Of a stretch of 11,279 bases of DNA, positions 5,985 to 11,279 are shown in pieces. A model generated the notes under the pieces. It saw only the letters and a list, made by a program, of their open reading frames with translations. It made no database searches and was not told where the DNA came from. The stretch lies in NCBI GenBank assembly GCA_045636385.1, contig JAZTXK010000051.1, positions 1 to 11,279 of the forward strand, read 5' to 3'. This DNA comes from CAG-390 sp045636385. GTDB taxonomy: Bacteria > Bacillota > Clostridia > Oscillospirales > CAG-272. The position numbers and the translations under genes are program-made. Numbering within the stretch: the stretch's first letter is position 1; each line of letters opens with the position of its first letter.

Positions 5985-6022
5985 AAAAAATGCAGGAAGT
6001 GCCATCACTTTCTGCATTTTTT
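5985..6022 (+). terminator. Rho-independent terminator after the HD/four-TM pair
   Basis: A 17-bp stem (5985-6001 with 6006-6022, one G-T pair) closes on CCAT. The 5' arm starts with six A residues and the 3' arm ends with six T residues, so it could terminate in either direction. It insulates the rny promoter that begins two bases later. Confidence 0.85.
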
Positions 6023-6024
6023 GC

Positions 6025-6053
6025 TTGACAAACGGGGGCTTTTGTGATAAAAT
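6025..6053 (+). promoter_or_regulatory. Consensus sigma-A promoter with extended -10, driving rny
   Basis: TTGACA (6025-6030), a 17-base gap and TAAAAT (6048-6053), with TG at 6045-6046 one base before the -10 hexamer. Transcription should start near 6060 and leave an AT-rich leader of about 90 bases before the TTG start of rny. A second TATAAT at 6089-6094 has no good -35. Confidence 0.85.
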
Positions 6054-6133
6054 AAAGTGTATGAGTTTATTCTTATTTTAATTTATATTATAATACCTAT
6101 ATCTCATAATATCATTTTTGAAAGAAAGCAACA

Positions 6134-6142
6134 AAGGAGGTG
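6134..6142 (+). promoter_or_regulatory. Strong ribosome binding site that fixes the rny TTG start
   Basis: AAAGGAGGTG is almost fully complementary to the 16S rRNA tail and stands eight bases before TTG 6151. The alternative in-frame TTG at 6118 has only AT-rich sequence in front of it. Confidence 0.85.
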
Positions 6143-6150
6143 CAAAAGAA

Positions 6151-7701
6151 TTGACATTAGTGGAAATTCTTATCTGCGTAGCCGTCGGCATCGTTGGTAT
6201 TGCCGCAGGTATCGTCGTGGGAATTCTGATCCGTAAATCCATCGCCGAAAAGAAGCTCGGTATCGCCGAGGAGCGCGCGAAGAAGATTGAAGCGGATGCA
6301 AAGATCCAGGCTGAAGCCGACACGAACAAGATGATACTCGCCGCGCAGAAGGAGATCAATCAGATGCGCACCGAGTCGGAACGCGAGATCAAGGAACGCC
6401 GCGGCGAGATCACCAGATCCGAGCGCAGACTCACGCAAAAAGAAGAATCTCTTGATAAAAAGACCGAACAGCTCGAAAAGAAAAACGAGCAGCTCGATAA
6501 GAAGATCAAGGACAACGAGCTCGCGCGCGAGCAGCTCAATGCAGCCATTGAACTTCAGACCAAGGCTCTCGAACGTATTTCGGGACTCACCGCCGAGGAG
6601 GCAAAGGCTGAACTCGTCGAAAAGCTTGAAAGCGTCGCGAAGTTTGAGTTCGCTCAGCGTATGATCGAGCTTGAAGAGCAGTTCAAGGACGAGGCTGACA
6701 CTAAGGCACGCAATTACATTTCGCTGGCTATTCAGAGATACGCCGCGGACAACGTTTCGGAAAGCACGATCACGTCGGTTTCTCTCCCCGGTGAGGAGAT
6801 GAAGGGACGCATTATCGGACGCGAAGGACGAAACATTCTTATGCTTGAAAAGCTTACGGGTGTCGATCTCATCATCGACGATACCCCCGAGGCTATCACC
6901 CTTTCGGGATTTGATCCCGTTCGCCGTGAGATCGCAAGACTCACTCTCGAAAAGCTCATTTCGGACGGACGAATCCATCCCACCCGCATCGAGGAGATGT
7001 ACGAAAAGGCAAAGCGCGAGGTCGAGGCAGGCGTCAAGCAGGCGGGCGAGCGCGCAACCTTCGAGGTTGGCGTTCACGGACTCAACCCCGAGCTGGTCAA
7101 GCTCCTCGGCAGACTTCGTTACCGTACGTCCTACGGCCAGAACGTGCTCAAGCACTCGGTCGAGGTCGCATTCCTTGCGGGAATCATGGCTGAAGAGCTC
7201 GGCGTTGATGCGGCAACCGCACGCCGCGCGGGACTTCTCCACGATATCGGTAAGGCATTCCCCCACGACGTTGAGGGAACCCACGTACAGATCGGCGTAA
7301 ACGCTGTCAAGAAGTACAAGGAAAGCCGCGAGGTCGTTCACGCGATCGAGGCGCACCACAATGACGTAGAGCCTCAGACTATTATTGCGGTTCTCGTTCA
7401 GGCAGCGGATGCAATCTCCGCCGCACGTCCCGGTGCACGCCGCGAGGATCTCGAGAATTATACCAAGCGTCTTGAAAAGCTCGAGGAGATTGCCAAGGGA
7501 TTTGACGGAGTTGAAAAGGCATACGCTATTCAGGCGGGCAGAGAGCTCCGCGTAATGGTCAAGCCCGAGGAAGTTAACGATGTAACGATGAAGGTCATCG
7601 CGCGCGATATGGCGCAGAAGATCAAGGAAGACGTCAAGTACCCCGGTCAGATCAAGATCCATCTCATCCGCGAATCCCGCGCTGTGGATTACGCGAAGTA
7701 A
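6151..7701 (+). CDS. rny: Ribonuclease Y
   Basis: RNase Y is the membrane-anchored endoribonuclease that starts mRNA decay in many Firmicutes. With TTG 6151 as start it has 516 residues, the normal size (about 520 in Bacillus subtilis). Order: N-terminal TM helix (about 4-27), a long charged coiled coil (about 30-190), a KH RNA-binding domain with GRIIGREGRNI (219-229), and an HD nuclease domain with His335, the His364-Asp365 pair in LLHDIGK and Asp420 in QAADAI. The C-terminal segment (about 455-516), including YPGQIKIHLIRE, is well conserved in the family. The TTG start is chosen because a near-perfect Shine-Dalgarno sequence stands eight bases before it. A start at TTG 6118 would add 11 residues with no binding site. 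It is monocistronic, with its own promoter and terminator, and converges on the YhaN-like gene. Confidence 0.97.
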   Translation: MTLVEILICVAVGIVGIAAGIVVGILIRKSIAEKKLGIAEERAKKIEADAKIQAEADTNKMILAAQKEINQMRTESEREIKERRGEITRSERRLTQKEESLDKKTEQLEKKNEQLDKKIKDNELAREQLNAAIELQTKALERISGLTAEEAKAELVEKLESVAKFEFAQRMIELEEQFKDEADTKARNYISLAIQRYAADNVSESTITSVSLPGEEMKGRIIGREGRNILMLEKLTGVDLIIDDTPEAITLSGFDPVRREIARLTLEKLISDGRIHPTRIEEMYEKAKREVEAGVKQAGERATFEVGVHGLNPELVKLLGRLRYRTSYGQNVLKHSVEVAFLAGIMAEELGVDAATARRAGLLHDIGKAFPHDVEGTHVQIGVNAVKKYKESREVVHAIEAHHNDVEPQTIIAVLVQAADAISAARPGARREDLENYTKRLEKLEEIAKGFDGVEKAYAIQAGRELRVMVKPEEVNDVTMKVIARDMAQKIKEDVKYPGQIKIHLIRESRAVDYAK

Positions 7702-7712
7702 TTCAAATAAGC

Positions 7713-7747
7713 AAACCGTCGGCGAAAGCCGACGGTTTTGTTTTTTT
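7713..7747 (+). terminator. rny rho-independent terminator
   Basis: An 11-bp stem (7713-7723 with 7728-7738) capped by a GAAA tetraloop is followed by a T-rich run (7739-7747). The T run reaches the stop codon of the minus-strand ATPase gene (7746-7748). Read from the minus strand the stem is followed only by TTTGCTTATTTG, so it should work less well for that gene. Confidence 0.92.
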
Positions 7748-10070
7748 AGAGATTGATAAGTGCAAATTCCTTGCCGTTTTTACCGAGAAGCTCTGCCTCT
7801 CTTGAATGACAGGTGAGGATGATGACCTGGGATTCATCCGCGATCTTAGCGAGAAGATCGAGCAGATTTGCGGCGCGGTCGTCGTCAAGCTGGGCGAAGA
7901 CCTCGTCGAGGATCATCGGAGGACGGTCGGCGGGGAAGAGCATCGAGGAGAGCGCGGTGCGGAGCGAGAAGTACGCCGCGTCGCGTGTTCCCGCGCTGAG
8001 CGAGGAGATCGGCTTTGTGCCACACTCGGTCAGTATCGAAAGCGAGAAATCCTCGGAAATGCCGAAATCGTAATATTTTCCGCCCGTCAAGTGGCGCATA
8101 AGCGTACCCGCGTTCGAGCGGAGGCGCGGTGTGACGTTGCGGCGCAGACTTTCTCCCGCGCCCTGAATTGATTCGTAAGCGAGAACGAGAGCCGCGTGCT
8201 TTGCCTCTGCCTCTGCGAGCTCGGTTTCTGCGACTTCAAGCTCTGCGGCAAGGCGGTTCGGATTTTCGCAAGTGCCCTCGATGATACCGAGATTCCTTTC
8301 GGATTCAAGCAGACGGGTGCGCGCCGCGTCAAGACGTGCGGCATATTCGTCGCGCTCCTGCTTGAGTGTGGTCGGATTGGCAAGATCGAGCATCGATTTT
8401 GCGGCGGGGGAAAGGTGTGCGCGGAGCGCGGCTTCGTCCTCGCCCTCGAGTTTGGCGCGTGCTTCGTTTACCGATGCCGTGTATTTTTCGATGTCGGCGG
8501 TCAGCTCGCCGCCGCGGTCTGCAATCGCAGAGAATTTTTCGGATGTTTCCGCGAGCAGCTCGGCGATATTGGCGTTCTCGCCGTCAATTCCGAATCGAGC
8601 AAGTGCTGCCTTTGCCGCCTCGACTATTTCGAGAACCGAGGAGTTTTTGACCGCGTGAGTTCGCTCAAGAGTTCCGAGCTTGCTCGAGAATTCCTCGATC
8701 TCCTCTTTTGCCTTGAGGCAAGCCTCTGCGTGCGAGACGATATCCTTGCGTTTTACCCGTCCTTCGTGCTCGACGCCGAGGTCGTAGAGATAATTTTCTG
8801 CGTTTTTGCGTGCGCGCGAAGAGGAAAGCGTGATCGCGAGACCGATCAGCGCAACGACGAGTCCGCCGACGGTAATGCCGGAGGAAAACTGCATCGTGAA
8901 TGCGGGAAGAAGCTCGAGAAAGTAAGCCGCGAGCGAAGCACCGGCAAGAGCGATGCCGAGTACCATAAGGATGATTCCGAGCGAGAGACGCTTGCCGATC
9001 GCGGAACGGAGCTTTTTGTATTTGTCTGCAACCGCCTCGGGGCCACCCGTGCGGATGATATCGTCGGCGCGTGCGGCAAGGACCGTGTCGCCCGATTGAT
9101 CGGATCGAAGCCCCGCAAGCTCGCCCGCACTCTTTGCCGCATCCGATTCAGCGGCGGCAAGTCTGCGCGAGAGAGAATCGAGCTCGGAAACGTACGCGCG
9201 GTCGGGGAGCTTGCCCTCGTGACCGTATTCGGCGAGCAGGGCATCCCTTTCCGCGGTCAGCGCGGCAACCTTCGCCTCGCCCGCGTGGAGCATATCGAAA
9301 CGCTTGAGAGTTTGTATCGTTTCAAACGCGCGGAGTCTGTCCTCTGCCGCGGTCAGCTTGGTGCGGAGCTCGGCGGTGAGTTTGCGCGCGCGTTCAACGG
9401 TCGATTGAAGTGCGAGTGCATTCTTAGACGCCTCTTCTGCCTGCGCGAGTCTGTGGCGCAGAGCGTCGCGCTCTGCGGTCAGATCGGCGATCTTGCCGCC
9501 GTTTCCGCGCTGAAGACGGAACTGACGGCGCGCGGTGTTGAGCCTTGTCAGCGCGCGCTCGGTATATATCGCCTCGTCGGCGGAAAAGAGGATATTTTCA
9601 ATAGATGAACCGATCTCGCTTCCCGAAAGCGACGAGAGAGATTGCTGCTTGACCGATGAGGTCGAATCCCAGACGCCCGAGGGCACACCGAGGAAGACCT
9701 GACCGGGTACCTCGCCCTTGAAAGCCACGCTTCCCGTGGAGAGGTCGATGATCTGGCATTTTTCGCTGTAACCGTCGCGGTTGTCGGAACGGATGCCGGA
9801 GCGCTCGATGCGATAGGAGCCCTTTTCGCATTCGATCTCGATGCTTCCCTCGGCGCGTCCGCTTGCCCACGAAAGCGCGCGGTCGTGCTCGAGAAGACCT
9901 TCCTCGCCGCGGCGAGAGGGCAGACCGTAGAGGACGAAGCGGATGAAGGCGAGGATCGTGCTCTTGCCCGATTCGTTTGCGCCCGAAATGACGTTAAGCC
10001 CATCCGAAAGCTCGGCGGAAAAATCCGAGAGCGTTCCGAAGGAGGTGATATTTATCTTCCTTATAATCAT
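7746..10070 (-). CDS. YhaN-like SMC/Rad50-type AAA ATPase with central membrane hairpin
   Basis: This 774-residue protein is an ABC/SMC-type ATPase. Walker A is GANESGKST (30-38), the Q-loop KQQS lies near 141-144, the signature is LSAGTRDAAY (691-700), Walker B is PPMILDEVF (717-725; Asp722, Glu723), and the switch histidine is His755 in TCHS. The arms (about 190-360 and 420-640) are charged coiled coil. At the middle, where SbcC/Rad50 would have a CXXC zinc hook, there are two hydrophobic helices (about 363-386 and 398-416) and no CXXC. This arrangement is that of YhaN, so the protein should be tethered to the membrane by its arm tips. Its partner is the nuclease encoded just upstream, as SbcC pairs with SbcD. 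AAGGAGG (10078-10084) overlaps the nuclease stop codon and stands seven bases before the ATG, indicating coupling. A role in DNA end processing is inferred from the family. Confidence 0.9.
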   Translation of the reverse strand: MIIRKINITSFGTLSDFSAELSDGLNVISGANESGKSTILAFIRFVLYGLPSRRGEEGLLEHDRALSWASGRAEGSIEIECEKGSYRIERSGIRSDNRDGYSEKCQIIDLSTGSVAFKGEVPGQVFLGVPSGVWDSTSSVKQQSLSSLSGSEIGSSIENILFSADEAIYTERALTRLNTARRQFRLQRGNGGKIADLTAERDALRHRLAQAEEASKNALALQSTVERARKLTAELRTKLTAAEDRLRAFETIQTLKRFDMLHAGEAKVAALTAERDALLAEYGHEGKLPDRAYVSELDSLSRRLAAAESDAAKSAGELAGLRSDQSGDTVLAARADDIIRTGGPEAVADKYKKLRSAIGKRLSLGIILMVLGIALAGASLAAYFLELLPAFTMQFSSGITVGGLVVALIGLAITLSSSRARKNAENYLYDLGVEHEGRVKRKDIVSHAEACLKAKEEIEEFSSKLGTLERTHAVKNSSVLEIVEAAKAALARFGIDGENANIAELLAETSEKFSAIADRGGELTADIEKYTASVNEARAKLEGEDEAALRAHLSPAAKSMLDLANPTTLKQERDEYAARLDAARTRLLESERNLGIIEGTCENPNRLAAELEVAETELAEAEAKHAALVLAYESIQGAGESLRRNVTPRLRSNAGTLMRHLTGGKYYDFGISEDFSLSILTECGTKPISSLSAGTRDAAYFSLRTALSSMLFPADRPPMILDEVFAQLDDDRAANLLDLLAKIADESQVIILTCHSREAELLGKNGKEFALINL

Positions 10071-10077
10071 ATTGCCG

Positions 10078-10084
10078 CCTCCTT
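10078..10084 (-). promoter_or_regulatory. Ribosome binding site of the ATPase gene, overlapping the nuclease stop
   Basis: AAGGAGG on the minus strand shares bases with the stop codon (10083-10085) of the upstream nuclease gene and stands seven bases before ATG 10070. The gap between the two genes is only 12 bases, so ribosomes ending on one gene can start the next. Confidence 0.85.
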
Positions 10085-11198
10085 AAATAAAGGCTCTGCC
10101 TTCAAGCGCGAGCAGACCGATGCGGAGCGCGTCCGCGGCGATTTTGCGCTCGGTCTCGTCTCTCGACGAAAGGCGGGGGAGAAGCGTGCGGTAAAGCTCG
10201 CCCTTGATCGTCATATCGCTCTCAAGGTATTCCGCGCCGAAGATTGGCGCGGTGCGGTCGCGCAGCTTCAGCGAGCAGAGGGAAAGACCCGCAAGCAGGT
10301 CGATCTGCGCCGCGTTCGGAACGTAATCGGGCGGTATCGAGCCCTCAAGATAGACCTTAAGAGACACGTTCTTGTTGCACTTTTCAGCCCTTGCAAGCTC
10401 AACGATGCGCGCGGCGACCTCGGCGTCGCTGTCGGCACCCGTGATCTCAAGGTGACGGGTGATATATTTGTGAGTCGAGGTGATAAGCTTTTCGATTGCG
10501 GGCGCGCGGCCTTCCTCGATTGTGACCGAAAGCACACCGCCGTCGCCCTCCTCGTCGTAGGAGCGTCCCTCGGGGAAGCCGCAGTAAGCAACCGTCGTGC
10601 GCCCCGCGAGAGTGATTTCGGGGACGTTGTGAATATGACCGAGCGCGGCGTAAGCGCATCCCGACACGGCAAAGAGCGAGAGGGGAGTGGGCGCGTATCT
10701 CGATATGGGCGAGACGGTGTCCGCGTGCGCGCAGATCAGATTGATCGCGGCGGGATCGATCATAATTCCGTCCGAAAGCGGAGAACGCTCGAGCGCGGGC
10801 GATGTAAACGCCCAACCGTGAACGGCGACGCGCTGATCTCCTATATTAAATTTGAAGACCGAAAGCTCGTCGCTGTCAAAAATATGTACGTTTTCGGGCC
10901 ACTGCGCCGCCGTCCAGATGCTACCGGGGGAATAGGGATCGTGGTTTCCGGGCGCGATGACAACGGGCTTGCCGTAAGCCTCAAGCGAATCACGAACGAG
11001 CGCGAGCGTGTCGGGGCTGACGTAACCGCAGTCGAAAAGATCGCCCGCAATGAGCAGCATATCGTGACTGCCCGCCAGCTCGATAACGTCTATGAAGATG
11101 TTACGAAGTTCATTTCGAAGTCTCTCTCCCGTCGGAAGATCGACCCCGGTGAAGGGCGAGTCGAGGTGGAAATCGCCCGTATGTAAGATTTTAAGCAT
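10083..11198 (-). CDS. YhaO/SbcD-like (Mre11-type) metallophosphoesterase nuclease
   Basis: A 371-residue calcineurin-like phosphoesterase of the Mre11/SbcD group. The dimetal motifs are all present: GDFH (Asp9, His11), GDLFD (Asp53), GNHD (Asn85, His86), His158 in CAHAD, and GHIH (His188, His190). The C-terminal part (about 240-371) has the mixed cap and ATPase-docking character of the YhaO/SbcD family. Such enzymes cut DNA ends and hairpins together with an SbcC, Rad50 or YhaN ATPase; here the ATPase gene is next, 12 bases downstream. The ATG is supported by AAAGGA (minus strand, 11206-11211) seven bases upstream. It is the first gene of the minus-strand operon, and copy 2 of the heptamer element stands 26 bases before it. 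I prefer YhaO over classical SbcD because the partner is YhaN-like. Confidence 0.9.
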   Translation of the reverse strand: MLKILHTGDFHLDSPFTGVDLPTGERLRNELRNIFIDVIELAGSHDMLLIAGDLFDCGYVSPDTLALVRDSLEAYGKPVVIAPGNHDPYSPGSIWTAAQWPENVHIFDSDELSVFKFNIGDQRVAVHGWAFTSPALERSPLSDGIMIDPAAINLICAHADTVSPISRYAPTPLSLFAVSGCAYAALGHIHNVPEITLAGRTTVAYCGFPEGRSYDEEGDGGVLSVTIEEGRAPAIEKLITSTHKYITRHLEITGADSDAEVAARIVELARAEKCNKNVSLKVYLEGSIPPDYVPNAAQIDLLAGLSLCSLKLRDRTAPIFGAEYLESDMTIKGELYRTLLPRLSSRDETERKIAADALRIGLLALEGRAFI

Positions 11199-11224
11199 TA
11201 TTTATTCCTTTGATTTGGTTTTTG

Positions 11225-11269
11225 AGTGCAGAGTGAAGAATGCAGAGTGCAGAGTTAAGGTAACTTTTC
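11225..11269 (-). repeat. 45-bp intergenic element with CTCTGCA heptamers, copy 2
   Basis: Read on the minus strand this is GAAAAGTTACC, TTAA and four heptamers, with 43 of 45 bases identical to 1606-1650. The differences are one base before the heptamers and one G-to-T in the third heptamer. It points toward the nuclease gene, 26 bases upstream of its ATG. No promoter is visible between it and the gene. Bases 11264-11275 look like one arm of a hairpin whose partner would lie beyond the window. Confidence 0.85.
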
Positions 11270-11279
11270 TCGCAAGCTC

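Noticed and set aside
6061..6081. Six-codon ATG frame in the rny leader (possible leader peptide)
   Set aside because: It starts almost at the predicted transcription start, with no ribosome binding site, and has no regulatory codon run or attenuator hairpin after it.
6157..7662. 501-codon minus-strand open frame opposite rny
   Set aside because: It mirrors the rny codon pattern. The Leu/Asp/Arg-rich product has no recognisable domain, and rny is complete.
8196..9608. Long plus-strand open frame opposite the ATPase gene
   Set aside because: All ATPase motifs lie on the minus strand. The plus-strand frame starts without a ribosome binding site and has no motif.
9885..11186. Long plus-strand open frame opposite the nuclease gene
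   Set aside because: All Mre11-type metal motifs are on the minus strand. The antisense product is an Arg/Asp/Val-rich shadow.

Overview
The window looks like chromosomal DNA of a moderately GC-rich Firmicute, most likely an anaerobic, gut-type Clostridia lineage. The grounds are strong AGGAGG-type ribosome binding sites, GTG and TTG starts that each have a good Shine-Dalgarno sequence, a consensus sigma-A promoter, a Firmicutes-type RNase Y (TM + coiled coil + KH + HD), a YhaO/YhaN-like pair, and intergenic spacers full of short perfect hairpins. The genus cannot be read from the sequence. No rRNA, tRNA, CRISPR array, transposase or phage gene was seen.

Layout. (1) 1-405 is a gene-free spacer built almost entirely from short perfect hairpins, including an array at about 110-217 whose stems differ in sequence but always pair. 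(2) 406-1568 holds two small, visibly AT-richer genes: a two-TM protein with a PH-like tail and a lipoprotein, both unassigned. (3) 1569-1684 carries a hairpin plus a 45-bp element made of CTCTGCA heptamers. The same element (43/45 identical) recurs inverted at 11225-11269, and each copy lies just upstream of the first gene of a gene cluster and points toward it. (4) 1685-4469 is a tight three-gene cluster: DJ-1/PfpI protein, CPBP intramembrane protease and the cell-wall lytic transglycosylase MltG. (5) 4470-4686 is a second hairpin-rich spacer. (6) 4687-5948 is a coupled pair: a stand-alone HD-domain phosphohydrolase and a four-TM protein of unknown function, followed by a strong terminator. 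(7) 6025-7701 is RNase Y with its own extended -10 promoter and a TTG start, ending in a GNRA-loop terminator. (8) 7746-11198, on the minus strand and convergent with rny, is a translationally coupled Mre11/Rad50-type pair: a YhaO/SbcD-like nuclease and a YhaN-like ATPase whose coiled coil carries two membrane helices where SbcC/Rad50 would carry a zinc hook.

How the genes fit together. The DJ-1-CPBP-MltG cluster looks like housekeeping and envelope functions. The right half groups nucleic-acid enzymes: membrane-anchored RNase Y, an apparently membrane-anchored YhaO/YhaN DNA-repair type complex, and an HD phosphohydrolase. None of the protein genes defines a clearly new system. The least explained parts are the intergenic repeats (modular hairpins with compensatory stem changes, and the gene-proximal heptamer element), the membrane-hairpin ATPase, and the AT-richer unknown gene pair.
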